Assembly: GCA_016794525.1 (NCBI GenBank)
Contig: JAEUJY010000101.1
Span: forward strand, 1 to 64,000
Length of the DNA: 64,000 nucleotides
Source of the DNA: Myxococcales bacterium
Lineage (GTDB): Bacteria > Myxococcota_A > Polyangia > Haliangiales > Haliangiaceae
Reading direction: 5' to 3'
Positions 24,172 to 33,670 of this stretch are shown one piece after another. The notes below the pieces were generated by a model. The model saw only the letters and a program-made list of their open reading frames with translations. It had not been told where the DNA came from and did no database searches. Both the position numbers and the translations under genes were made by a program. Within the stretch, counting starts at the first letter, position 1. Every line of letters starts with the position of its first letter.

Positions 24172-24734
24172 CGCGGCCTCGACACCGCCGGGTGCCCGGC
24201 CAGCGCGAACCGCAGCCGCCGGCGCGCCCACGGCCCGGCGTAGTCGACGCCGATCCGTGCGGTCGTGACGATCGCGGCCCCCGGCCGCCCGGCGCGGACG
24301 TGCAGCGCGTCGGTGTCGAGCGTGCGGCCGTGCTGGGCCGGGCCCAGCCCGAGCGCGCGGGTGACCTTGCCCGGGCCGCGGCCGACCGCCGGATCGGCGG
24401 GTGGATCGTCGGGCAGGCCCGCCACCGGCGCGATCGCGCGCACCAGCACGGCCCCGGCCTGGCCGTCGCGATCGCTGACGATGTTGAACATCTGGTGGAT
24501 CCCGTAGCACAGGTAGACGTAGGTCACGCCGCCGGGGCCGAACATCACGCGGTTGCGCGCCGTCGGCCCGAACCGCGCGTGCGACGCGCGATCCTCCGGG
24601 CCGAGGTAGGCCTCGGTCTCGACGATCCGGCCGGCGCGATCGCCGTGCACCAGCACGCAGCCGATCAGCGCCCGCGCCACCACCGGCGTCGGCCGCTGGA
24701 ACCACGCGAGCGGCAGTCGCTCACCCGCTGCCAT
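24168..24734 (-). CDS. mpg: 3-methyladenine DNA glycosylase (AAG/MPG family)
   Basis: A 188-residue base-excision repair enzyme that removes 3-methyladenine and other alkylated purines from DNA. Family markers seen are [10 protein letters not shown], the [15 protein letters not shown] block with the catalytic Glu, [22 protein letters not shown] and the C-terminal IGVDYAG. The length is near that of short bacterial members. The start at 24734 overlaps the 3' end of the upstream exonuclease gene by 14 bases, and its stop overlaps the ferredoxin start, so the three genes form one compact operon. Confidence 0.93.
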   Translation of the reverse strand: MAAGERLPLAWFQRPTPVVARALIGCVLVHGDRAGRIVETEAYLGPEDRASHARFGPTARNRVMFGPGGVTYVYLCYGIHQMFNIVSDRDGQAGAVLVRAIAPVAGLPDDPPADPAVGRGPGKVTRALGLGPAQHGRTLDTDALHVRAGRPGAAIVTTARIGVDYAGPWARRRLRFALAGHPAVSRPR

Positions 24735-25536
24735 CGTCCCGGGGCCGGCCGTCGTCGGCGAGCTTGGGGCCGTCGTCCTTGAGCTTGCGCGGGTCGGCGC
24801 AGGCCAGAAGCTGCGCGCGATCGATCGCCGCGATCACCGGCGCCACCCGCGGCTCGGCGGCCAGCGCCTCGAGCAGCGCGGTCGCGGCGTCGACGTACGC
24901 CGGCGGCGCGAGCACGCCCTGCAGCAGCCGGAACCGCAGCAGCACGAACGCGGTCTGCACCACATCGGCCAGGCAGTAGTCCTGGATCTTCGCCAGCTGG
25001 CCGGCGCGGTACAGCCCCTCGACCTGCGAGCCGTCGACGCCGATCTTGCCGGGCAGCCCGAACAGGCGGGCCACCGCGTCGAGCGATCCCGAGCGCGTCG
25101 CGCCGTGGTCCGCCAGCCAGTCGCACAGATCGATGTGCCCCTCTTCGCTGTAGCGGTACCGGACGCCGCGCTCGCGGTAGTACCAGGCCAGCGGCACGCC
25201 GTGGCACAGCGACCGCAACGCGATCACCGGCAGGTCGAACGCCCGGCCGTTGTAGGTCACGAGCACCGGCTTGGCCCGGCCGACGAACCGCGACAGCTCG
25301 ACCAGCGTGCGCTGCTCGTCGGCGCGCTCGTCGCCGATCACGCCGAGCTTCTTGAGGCGGTAGTCCTTCCCCAGCCACAGGCAGCCGACCACGATGATCC
25401 GGTGGGCCCAGGTCGGCGGGAACGGCGCCTCGGTGCCGTGGGGCAGCTCGGGGCGGCTCCAGCGCGCGGTGTCGGGCACCGTCTCGAGGTCGAGGACCAG
25501 GTACTCGTGGTCGGCCACGGCGCGACGGTATGCCAT
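24721..25536 (-). CDS. PolB-like 3'-5' exonuclease (RNase H fold, DEDD type)
   Basis: A 271-residue predicted 3'-5' exonuclease resembling the proofreading domain of B-family polymerases. The DEDDy residues can be placed: D16 and E18 in LDLETVP (Exo I), N96 and D101 in [10 protein letters not shown] (Exo II), and Y187-x3-D191 in KIQDYCLAD (Exo III). The C-terminus is Asp/Lys-rich. The ATG at 25536 (MAYRRAV) is chosen over upstream codons because homologous-looking sequence starts there. It heads the operon with the alkyl-base glycosylase and ferredoxin, so a DNA-repair role is likely. Confidence 0.88.
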   Translation of the reverse strand: MAYRRAVADHEYLVLDLETVPDTARWSRPELPHGTEAPFPPTWAHRIIVVGCLWLGKDYRLKKLGVIGDERADEQRTLVELSRFVGRAKPVLVTYNGRAFDLPVIALRSLCHGVPLAWYYRERGVRYRYSEEGHIDLCDWLADHGATRSGSLDAVARLFGLPGKIGVDGSQVEGLYRAGQLAKIQDYCLADVVQTAFVLLRFRLLQGVLAPPAYVDAATALLEALAAEPRVAPVIAAIDRAQLLACADPRKLKDDGPKLADDGRPRDDGSG

Positions 25537-25624
25537 CGCCGGCGAGGCCGCCACGGTGTGGAATCGGTCACGCCCCGGGCCCACCCGACGGTGGATCGGC
25601 GGCTTGCTGCGGCGAAACGTCCAC

Positions 25625-25640
25625 CGTCACGGCCGTGACG
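25625..25640. promoter_or_regulatory. 16-bp perfect palindrome in a divergent promoter region
   Basis: CGTCACGGCCGTGACG is self-complementary over 16 bp. It lies between the divergent exonuclease operon (start 25536) and the CFI-box protein gene (start 25686). It could be an operator for either. An ACGGTGGA/TCCACCGT inverted repeat also flanks its left side. Confidence 0.4.
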
Positions 25641-25685
25641 ATTGCCTCTTCCCCCGCCCGTCCCCGACGGCAATAATCACCGGCG

Positions 25686-27278
25686 ATGCGCTTGGTCTCC
25701 GCTGCGTTCCTCGCCGCCCTCGCGGTCGGCGCCAACCCCGCCGCCGCCGATCCGCAGTGCCGCGTGATCGACGTCGACTTCCAGCCATCCGACCGGCTGC
25801 AGATCGTGGCCTGGCTCGAGGACGCCAGCGGCAACTACGTCGACACGCTGTTCATCACCGACGCCGTCGGGCGGCGCGGCATCGGCAACCGCCCCGGCCG
25901 CTACGACTTCAACAGCGGCCCGCGCTGGCCGTACGGGCGGCGCACCACCACCTTCCCGATCTGGTCGCACAAGCACGGGCTGACCTTCCCGACGCTGCAG
26001 TTCCGCAACCGCGACGACTCCAACCTCTCGCACCCGTTCAACCAGTCGTCGTCCGAGGCGTTCTTCTGTCGCCCGCTCGCCCCCAACGAGCCGGGCTGGG
26101 ACACCGCCACCTGCAGCTCGCCGATCTTCACCGACAAGGGCGCGCTCGACAGCACCGTCCCGTCGCGGTACCCGCCGCGCGAGGACATCGCGATGGTGCA
26201 GGGCATCGACGACCCGGGCGTCGCGACGTTCGACGACCTCAACCCGTTCGACACCGTCTCGCAGGCGACGCCCGCCGCCGATCTGCCGTTCACGGTCAGC
26301 TGGCCCATGCCCGGCGACCTGCCGGCCGGCGACTACGTGCTGATGGTCGAGGTGGCCAAGGAGTTCGATCACAACACCACGTACTCGGTGACCGCGCGGC
26401 CGGCCCCCGAGGGCATCCCGTGGTCGCAGTACGGCCTGCCCTACCGCGGCCAGCCGTCGGTCGTGTACCGGCTGCCGGTCACCGTCGGCTCGACCACCGC
26501 GACCGCGTCGACGATGACCTACGCCGGCTACGGCGATCCCGACGGCATGGACGGCAACCTGCGGTCGCCCGACCTGTCGATCACCAGCGACGTGCCCGGC
26601 TCGGGCGCGGGTCGCCTGCTGGTCCGGACCGACGGCACCGCGATGTTCCGCTTGCGCGCCACCGCGCGCCCCGAGGACGACTCGATCGCGCCCGGCGCCG
26701 CGACCGAGCTCGCCGCCGCCGACACCCAGCCCACCGCGGTCACGCTGAGCTTCGTCGCCCCCGGCGACGACGGCGGCGCCAACCCCGTCGCCGGCTACGA
26801 GGTGCGCTACCGCGCGATCGAGCCGATCGACGAGAGCAACTTCGCCACGTCGTCGCCGATCAGCACCTCGATCGAGGTCGACGAGCCTGGCCAGGTGCAG
26901 CTGTTCGACGTCACCGGCCTGTTGCCCGAGACCACCTACTACGTCGCCGTGCGCGCCTACGACGAGTGCCGCAACTACGGCCCCCTCGCCATCACGCACT
27001 TCACCACGCCCGAGCGCCCGATCGGCGAGGTCGACGCCTGCTTCGTCGCCACCGCCGCCTACGGCACGCTGCTCGCCAACGAGGTGAGCCATCTCCGGCA
27101 GTTCCGCGACGGCGTGCTCCGCCGCAGCGTGCTCGGCGAGCTGTTCGTCGAGACCTACTACACCGTCGGCCCGGCCTTCTCGACCGTCGTCGCGCACTCC
27201 GATCCGCTCCGCCAGGCGGCGCGCGACGGCCTCGCGCCGCTGGTCTCGGTGGTGCGCGGCCTGAAGTACGAAGAGTAA
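25686..27278 (+). CDS. secreted fibronectin-III protein with CFI-box-like C-terminus
   Basis: A 530-residue exported protein. A Sec signal peptide ([21 protein letters not shown]) is followed by a beta-rich domain of ~320 residues. A fibronectin type III domain comes next (about 345-445; [48 protein letters not shown]). The C-terminal ~75 residues begin [16 protein letters not shown] and continue with LRQFRDGVL and [10 protein letters not shown]. This matches the CFI-box-type C-terminal module seen in many secreted bacterial proteins, whose role is not firmly established. The stop is 25 bases before an eight-unit tandem palindromic array. Confidence 0.82.
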   Translation: MRLVSAAFLAALAVGANPAAADPQCRVIDVDFQPSDRLQIVAWLEDASGNYVDTLFITDAVGRRGIGNRPGRYDFNSGPRWPYGRRTTTFPIWSHKHGLTFPTLQFRNRDDSNLSHPFNQSSSEAFFCRPLAPNEPGWDTATCSSPIFTDKGALDSTVPSRYPPREDIAMVQGIDDPGVATFDDLNPFDTVSQATPAADLPFTVSWPMPGDLPAGDYVLMVEVAKEFDHNTTYSVTARPAPEGIPWSQYGLPYRGQPSVVYRLPVTVGSTTATASTMTYAGYGDPDGMDGNLRSPDLSITSDVPGSGAGRLLVRTDGTAMFRLRATARPEDDSIAPGAATELAAADTQPTAVTLSFVAPGDDGGANPVAGYEVRYRAIEPIDESNFATSSPISTSIEVDEPGQVQLFDVTGLLPETTYYVAVRAYDECRNYGPLAITHFTTPERPIGEVDACFVATAAYGTLLANEVSHLRQFRDGVLRRSVLGELFVETYYTVGPAFSTVVAHSDPLRQAARDGLAPLVSVVRGLKYEE

Positions 27279-27302
27279 CCAGCGCGCGGGCATCGGCCGC
27301 TC

Positions 27303-27491
27303 TCCCACGTGGGACATCGGCCGCCCTCCCACGCGGGACATCGGCCGCCCTCCCACGCGGGACATCGGCCGCCCTCCCACGTGGGACATCCCTCCGCCCC
27401 TCCCACGTGGGACATCCCTCCGCCGCTCCCACGTGGGACATCGGCCGCCCTCCCACGTGGGACATCCCCGGCCGCTCCCACGTGGGACATC
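27303..27491. repeat. eight-unit tandem array with a 12-bp palindrome in each unit
   Basis: Units start at 27303, 27327, 27351, 27375, 27401, 27427, 27451 and 27476 (period 24-26 bp). Each begins with TCCCACGTGGGACATC; units 2 and 3 read TCCCACGCGGGACATC. TCCCACGTGGGA is a perfect palindrome. Linkers are GGCCGCCC or CCTCCGCCNC variants. The array fills the gap between two convergent genes (stops at 27278 and 27520). It could act as a bidirectional transcription stop, a protein-binding array or a recombination-prone satellite. Confidence 0.9.
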
Positions 27492-27519
27492 CCCACGCCC
27501 GCGGATCGACGCAGGCCGC

Positions 27520-27878
27520 CTACGGGCCGAGCACGCGCTGGCGCAGCGCGATGGGCGCGAACGGCTTGCCGATCACGTCATCGACGAGGCCGGCGGCCTG
27601 GGCCGCGATCACGTCGGCGTCCTCGACGTAGCCGGTGATCAGCACGATCCGCGTGTGCGGCGCGGCGGCGCGCACCCGCGCGGCCAGCTCGGTGCCGGTG
27701 CCCGCGCCGAGCCGCTGATCGGTGATCAGCACGTCGACCGCGACCGCGGCGCAGGCGGCCAGCGCCTCGGCCAGGTCGCACGCGACCAGCACGTCGGCGT
27801 AGCGCGCCAGCGTCCGCTGCACCAGCTCGCGGTTGTAGCGTTCGTCGTCGACGACCAGCACCCGGGGTCGCGTCAGCG

Positions 27879-27882
<4 letters not shown>
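27520..27882 (-). CDS. single-domain response regulator (receiver)
   Basis: A 120-residue CheY-like receiver with D12-D13 (VVDDE), phospho-acceptor D55 (LITDQRLG), T83 (LITGY) and K106 (IGKPF). There is no output domain, so it acts through protein contacts or a phosphorelay. The GTG start overlaps the stop of the histidine kinase gene in a GTGA, making the kinase its likely phosphodonor. Confidence 0.93.
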
Positions 27883-29177
<1,295 letters not shown>

Positions 29178-29238
29178 GCGGGTACAGCTAGGTTGGCGTG
29201 ACGGGTCGGTCAGGGGCCGGTGGCCCCGCGGTAGGTTC

Positions 29239-29739
29239 TCACGCCTCCGCGAGGAACGACAGGTAGCGCTCGGGCAGGTCGTCGAACTCCATCGCCGCCT
29301 GGCAGTCGGGGCAGGCGAAGGTCGGCAGGCTGGGCCGGGCGCCCGGCCCCTGCGACGGCACGTCGATCAGCTGCTCCTCCTCGCGCCCGCACGCGTCGCA
29401 CACGTACGGCGCGTAGAACGAGCGGATCTTCGCCCGGCCGCGGAAGTTGTAGATCATGTTGAGCTGCGTGACGATCGCCGGCGAGCAGTGCGAGAACGAC
29501 AGCTCGGTCACGTGCGGCAGGTCGCGCACGAAGTTGACCCACTCGCGGACCCCGCAGCTGTTGATGCGGCGCACCTCGCCCAGCATGAACGCCACCGGGC
29601 CACGCAGCCGCCGCCGCAGGTCCGCGAAGTCGGCGTTCTCGTCGATCTCTCCGACGAACTCCACCGTCGTCATGCCCGGCCGCTCACGGATGCGCCAGGA
29701 CAGCGGCGCGCCGTCGGTCACGGGATCGATCGCGGCCAT
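29239..29739 (-). CDS. STAS-like anti-sigma antagonist protein with C-terminal zinc ribbon
   Basis: A 166-residue protein. Residues ~14-105 look like a STAS domain ([34 protein letters not shown]), the fold of anti-anti-sigma factors such as SpoIIAA. The usual phospho-Ser position is occupied by S61 in the NSCG segment. Residues 110-150 form a two-knuckle zinc ribbon (C114-x2-C117 and C143-x2-C146). The gene starts one base after the stop of the PhnD-like gene and is followed by the histidine kinase. SpoIIE phosphatases act on such proteins, and one lies upstream at 33671-35365. No RsbW-type kinase is seen in the window. Confidence 0.75.
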   Translation of the reverse strand: MAAIDPVTDGAPLSWRIRERPGMTTVEFVGEIDENADFADLRRRLRGPVAFMLGEVRRINSCGVREWVNFVRDLPHVTELSFSHCSPAIVTQLNMIYNFRGRAKIRSFYAPYVCDACGREEEQLIDVPSQGPGARPSLPTFACPDCQAAMEFDDLPERYLSFLAEA

Positions 29740-29740
29740 G

Positions 29741-30667
29741 TCACTCCATCCTCTCCGGGGGCCGCTCGAAGTGCTGCCGCACGCCGGTCGTCGCCGTCTC
29801 GTCGATCGTCTCCGGCTCGATCAACACGTCCTTGGCCTCGAACCGCACCGGGTCGGGGCTGGCGAACACGCCGTGCTTGACCGCGCGCCCCATCGAGCCG
29901 TTCAGGCCCTGGAACGCGCCCTTCTGCGGTGACGACCAGCCGTTGATCGCGCCGCCGCCGCCGAACCCGACCACCGCCGCCGCGACCTTGTCGACGGTGC
30001 CCTGGGGCACCTTGCTGTTGATCTGGACGAAGCCGGGGTTGGGCACGCTGCCGGTGTCGAACAGCTTGGCCAGGCCCTTCTGGGTCCCGATCGGCGCGAA
30101 CACCGCGGCCGCGCCCTTGTACGACGCGACCTCGGCCACCGCCGCGGTGATGTCGGGCTTGCCGACCCGCCCGGCGAAGAACGCCGGGTCGACCTCGGAG
30201 TCGAGCATCGCGTTGTCGATGAAGGCGTTGTCGTCGCAACCGGTCTGGACGTAGGCCAGCTTCTTGCCCTTGAGGCCCTGCATGTCGCTGACGCCGTCGG
30301 CGAACAGCGCCCACTGCCGCGACGTGCCGCCGCCGACCTCGGCGCTGGCCAGGAGCGACCAGCCCAGGTTCTTGGCGTAGCACTGACCGTCGACGATCGC
30401 GAAGTCGACGCCGGCGCTCTTGAGCTGCGAGAACTGCGCGAACGACTTGGCGTCGACCTTGGCCCCGGTCTGGGCCTCGATCGCCTTGGCCAGCGACTGC
30501 GCGTACTGCAGGCGGGCCTGGGCGGTGCCGAACTCGACGGTGGGGGCGTAGATGCCGATCGTCAGCGCGGTCGGCGCGGCCGGCTGGCTCTCGCCGCGGC
30601 GCGCGTAGACCGCGGCGCCGGCGGCGACGATCGCGGCGATGGGGACGAGGGCGAAGAGCTTGTTCAT
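29741..30667 (-). CDS. PhnD-like periplasmic substrate-binding protein
   Basis: A 308-residue protein with an N-terminal hydrophobic segment ([19 protein letters not shown]) that acts as a signal peptide or anchor. A two-lobe binding fold of the phosphonate/phosphite-binding (PhnD) type follows ([52 protein letters not shown]). No ABC permease or ATPase is nearby. The operon instead continues with STAS, histidine kinase and receiver genes. A ligand sensor feeding the kinase pathway is therefore more likely than transport, which is an inference from context. The ligand is unknown. Confidence 0.82.
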   Translation of the reverse strand: MNKLFALVPIAAIVAAGAAVYARRGESQPAAPTALTIGIYAPTVEFGTAQARLQYAQSLAKAIEAQTGAKVDAKSFAQFSQLKSAGVDFAIVDGQCYAKNLGWSLLASAEVGGGTSRQWALFADGVSDMQGLKGKKLAYVQTGCDDNAFIDNAMLDSEVDPAFFAGRVGKPDITAAVAEVASYKGAAAVFAPIGTQKGLAKLFDTGSVPNPGFVQINSKVPQGTVDKVAAAVVGFGGGGAINGWSSPQKGAFQGLNGSMGRAVKHGVFASPDPVRFEAKDVLIEPETIDETATTGVRQHFERPPERME

Positions 30668-30698
30668 GGGAGCTCCGGAGCTGGGCCGGTGGTCAGGT

Positions 30699-30758
30699 TC
30701 TCGCGTTTCGGGTGGGGGCCCCACGTCTTGTGGGGGAGGGGCTTTGCGAAAGCCCCTC
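30699..30758 (-). repeat. 60-bp intergenic double-hairpin element, copy A
   Basis: Read on the minus strand, this element follows the stop of the TPR gene. It forms a 10-bp stem GAGGGGCTTT-CGC-AAAGCCCCTC, then a second hairpin CCCCAC-AAGAC-GTGGGG. It is identical to copy B (33604-33663) at 58 of 60 positions, and the two differences form one base pair in the first stem (G-C here, T-A there). A terminator or RNA-processing signal is likely. Confidence 0.85.
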
Positions 30759-30771
30759 CTGGATCTCGTAC

Positions 30772-33345
30772 TCAGAAGCCGTAGAACCGCTTCTTGTTGT
30801 CGATCCACTTCTGCAGGTCCTTGGCGTTGACGCCGCGGGCCTTGGCCTTGGTCCAGGCCTCGTACGCGTCCTTGGGCCGGCCCATCTGCTCGTAGAGGAT
30901 GCCCAGGTTGACCAGCGCCTCGGGCGGCGTGCCGTTGAGGTCCTCGAGGGTGCGCAGCTGGTCCTTGCCCAGCGACAGCACCGCGCGGTTCATCGTGACG
31001 CGGCGGCGGATGTCGTCGTCGGCGAACTTGGCGGCCGACTGCAGCGCCTTGTCGGCCTGGCCGCTCTTGCCGCTCTTCCAGCTGTCGTACGCCACGTACT
31101 CCCACGACGACGCGATCAGCGACCGGACCTTGGTGGCGAACGCGCCGCTGGCGCCGCCCTGCAGCGCGGTGAACTCGTCGGCGGCCTTCTGCCGCGCCTG
31201 CGGCGAGTTCGACCGGTAGTTGGCGTAGGCGCCGAAGAACTGCGAGCCGACCTTGTTGTACGGCGGCCGCAGGTACGCGCCCTGGTTGCCCTTGACCGCG
31301 AGGTCCTTGAAGATGTTGGCGGCGGCGCCGTTGTCGCCCTTCTCGAGCAGCGCCAGCGCGTACGAGAACTGGAACGCCGCCGGCTCGGTACCCTTCAGCA
31401 GCGCCGGCTCGCGGGTCGCGCGCTCGAAGTCGGCCACCGCCTCGGCGGCCTTGCCGGCCTTGATCGAGCGCCAGCCGCGCTTGAACAACCCGATCGCCAG
31501 GTTGCGCTTGGCCGCGGTCGCGACCTCCGGCACCTGCGCCGAGAACTGCACCGCGACGTTGAGCTTCTCGACCGCGTCGTCGAGGTCGGTCTCGAACAGG
31601 AGCGGCGCCCACTCGGTGTAGATCTCGGCCACGACCAGGTTGGCCTGGTTCTTCTTGGCTTCGGTCTCGGCCGACGCGTAGTGCTCGGCGGCCTTGGCCT
31701 TGTCGGGCTTCTTGCTGCACAGGAGGCTGCGCGCCAGCAGCCGCTCGTAGCCCATCGCGTAGCCGCGGCGGTTGCCCTCGAGCTTGGCCAGGTGGCGCTG
31801 GGCGCCGTCGCAGTCGCCGCGATCGATCGCCAGCACCGCCATGTTGAGCGAGGTCATCGGCGACTTCGGGTCGACCGCGGCGGCCTCGTCGAGGAAGTTC
31901 TGCGCGGCCTTGTCGTCCTTGGCCAGCGCGCCCCACGCCTGGGCGTTGATGGTCTCGACCAGCGCGCGCTGGATCTGGGCGTCCTTGGGCTGCAGCTGCG
32001 CGGCGGCCTCGAACCGCTGCCGCGCGACCGCGAGCTTGCCGAGGTTGTACTGGGCCTTGGCCGACACCAGCACGACGCCGACCTTGTCCTCGGTCGACGC
32101 GGTGGCGAACTCCTTGCCGCTGATCAGGCGATCGGCGGTGGCCAGCGCCTTGGCGTCCTGGCGCGCCGCGAGGTACGCGCCGCCCAGCTCGGTCGACAGC
32201 TCGTAGCTACCCGGCGACGCCGCGATGCCGGCCTCGAGCTTCTCGATGGCCAGCGTCAGGTTGGGGTTGGCGCCGGTGCCCGAGAACGGCAGGCGGCGGT
32301 AGGTCTTGCCGAGCTGGATCGACAGGTTGACCTGCTCGCGCTGCTGGCCGGCGCGCAGCAGCTTCTCGGCCTTGAGGTAGTTATCGAGCGCCGACGCCCA
32401 GTCCTTCTCCTGGAAGTACGCGTCGCCGGTGAGGATGAACCCGCGGGCCTCGTTCTTCTTCAGGCGGAGGAACTCGGTGGCCGCGCTGCGGGCGCGCACC
32501 GGCTGCTTCTTGGCCAGGTACGCGACGCCGAGGTTGAACCACACCGACCCGTTGGCGTCGACCTTGCGAGGATCGGCGACGACGCGCTCGCACACCGCGA
32601 TCGCGCGGTCGAACTGGCCCTGGCCGGTGTAGCCGGCGCACAGGCCGTTGTCGGCGTTGACCACCGCGTTGGCGCGCTTGCCGAACTTGCGCTGCACCGT
32701 CTCGAGCTGGCTGACCGCCTTGTCGTAGTCGCCGGCCGCGTCCTTGCTCTTGCCGTCGCGCAGCGCCGCGCGGGCGCGGCCGAGGTACGCGAAGCCCAGG
32801 CGGATGCGCGGCAGCGCGTCGTTGCCCTCGAGCTCCGACGGCCGCGCCGCCAGGTACGCCTCGTAGGCGGTGATGGTCCGGACCGGATCGCGGTTCGAGT
32901 AGAACTCGCCGATCAGGTTCTGGTTGAGGAACGACTTCGGCTTGCGCGCGACGACCTTCTCGGCGATCGCCACCGCGTCGGGCTTCTGCCCGAGCTGCCA
33001 CAGGATCAGCGCCTCTTGCTCGAGGATCTCCGGCGCCTCGGGGTGCTGCGCCTTGGCGACCTTGCGGATGAACGCCAGGCCACCGTCGAAGTCCTTGAGG
33101 ATGATGTAGATGGCGGCGCGCTTGCCGTAGGCCTCGGCCGCCACCTGCGCGGGGTACTTGCGGATGGCGTTGTCGTAGGCGTTCGCGGCGCGCTTGAAGT
33201 CGCCTTCCTCGAAGTACTTGTCGCCCTCGCGCAGGTCGTCCTCGGCCTGCGCGTGCGCGGCGGGGATCCACCGCGGGATCGCGGCGGCGCTGCCCAGGGC
33301 AGCGGTGATCAGCACAGCTCGGATGCAGGTTCCGTAGGTACGCAC
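30772..33345 (-). CDS. exported tetratricopeptide-repeat protein
   Basis: An 857-residue protein with a Sec signal peptide (MRTYGTCIRAVLITAALGSA, cleavage near AHAQA). TPR units run over almost the whole length (GDKYFEEGDFKRAANAYDNA; FNLGVAYLAKKQPVRARSAA; ALVNLGILYEQMGRPKDAYE). TPR superhelices scaffold protein complexes; here probably in the periplasm. The partner is unknown. The start at 33345 follows a good sigma-70-type promoter (33407-33436), and the gene ends in the 60-bp double-hairpin element. The neighbours are signalling proteins on both sides. Confidence 0.9.
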   Translation of the reverse strand: MRTYGTCIRAVLITAALGSAAAIPRWIPAAHAQAEDDLREGDKYFEEGDFKRAANAYDNAIRKYPAQVAAEAYGKRAAIYIILKDFDGGLAFIRKVAKAQHPEAPEILEQEALILWQLGQKPDAVAIAEKVVARKPKSFLNQNLIGEFYSNRDPVRTITAYEAYLAARPSELEGNDALPRIRLGFAYLGRARAALRDGKSKDAAGDYDKAVSQLETVQRKFGKRANAVVNADNGLCAGYTGQGQFDRAIAVCERVVADPRKVDANGSVWFNLGVAYLAKKQPVRARSAATEFLRLKKNEARGFILTGDAYFQEKDWASALDNYLKAEKLLRAGQQREQVNLSIQLGKTYRRLPFSGTGANPNLTLAIEKLEAGIAASPGSYELSTELGGAYLAARQDAKALATADRLISGKEFATASTEDKVGVVLVSAKAQYNLGKLAVARQRFEAAAQLQPKDAQIQRALVETINAQAWGALAKDDKAAQNFLDEAAAVDPKSPMTSLNMAVLAIDRGDCDGAQRHLAKLEGNRRGYAMGYERLLARSLLCSKKPDKAKAAEHYASAETEAKKNQANLVVAEIYTEWAPLLFETDLDDAVEKLNVAVQFSAQVPEVATAAKRNLAIGLFKRGWRSIKAGKAAEAVADFERATREPALLKGTEPAAFQFSYALALLEKGDNGAAANIFKDLAVKGNQGAYLRPPYNKVGSQFFGAYANYRSNSPQARQKAADEFTALQGGASGAFATKVRSLIASSWEYVAYDSWKSGKSGQADKALQSAAKFADDDIRRRVTMNRAVLSLGKDQLRTLEDLNGTPPEALVNLGILYEQMGRPKDAYEAWTKAKARGVNAKDLQKWIDNKKRFYGF

Positions 33346-33406
33346 GCGGCCTCCGATGATCGCTAGGTCCGACGCTCCGCACGAGCTCGGGCCCCCACTA
33401 GTAAAA

Positions 33407-33436
33407 ATTGTATCAGCAACCAGGTATCGGCGTCAG
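33407..33436 (-). promoter_or_regulatory. sigma-70-type promoter of the TPR gene
   Basis: On the minus strand CTGACG (33431-33436) is followed after 18 bp by TACAAT (33407-33412, 5 of 6 consensus bases). It lies in a locally AT-rich patch, unusual for this genome. It would give a leader of about 55 bases ahead of the ATG at 33345. Confidence 0.65.
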
Positions 33437-33603
33437 GCGATCACACGCCTGTCGCGTCCCCGTCACGGCGCCGACCTCGTCCCACATCTCCACCCGTCGC
33501 CCTCTCAGCACACCTCGTAGGCCCGCCTCACCCCTCGGTGCCCGGGCCACCTCCCTCCATCAAACTCGCTGGGTCGATCAGAATACCGATCCGCGATGTG
33601 GGC
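33437..33603. other. rest of the 33346-33670 intergenic region, nothing recognised
   Basis: Between the TPR promoter and copy B of the 60-bp element there is no open frame with a plausible start and no clear hairpin or operator. It is C-rich on the plus strand. Confidence 0.5.
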
Positions 33604-33663
33604 TCTCGCGTTTCGGGTGGGGGCCCCACGTCTTGTGGGGGAGGGTCTTTGCGAAAGACCCTC
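33604..33663 (-). repeat. 60-bp intergenic double-hairpin element, copy B
   Basis: Second copy of the element at 30699-30758, in the same orientation and again just downstream of a gene on the minus strand (the SpoIIE phosphatase, stop at 33671). The first hairpin reads GAGGGTCTTT-CGC-AAAGACCCTC, so the single pair that differs from copy A keeps complementarity. Confidence 0.85.
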
Positions 33664-33670
33664 AAAGGTC

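Noticed and set aside
27303-27491. CRISPR array
   Set aside because: The linkers between repeats are only 8-10 bp and nearly identical, the unit is palindromic, and there are no cas genes.
29741-30667. ABC transporter locus for phosphonate uptake
   Set aside because: There is only the binding-protein gene; no permease or ATPase gene is present and the operon continues with signalling genes.
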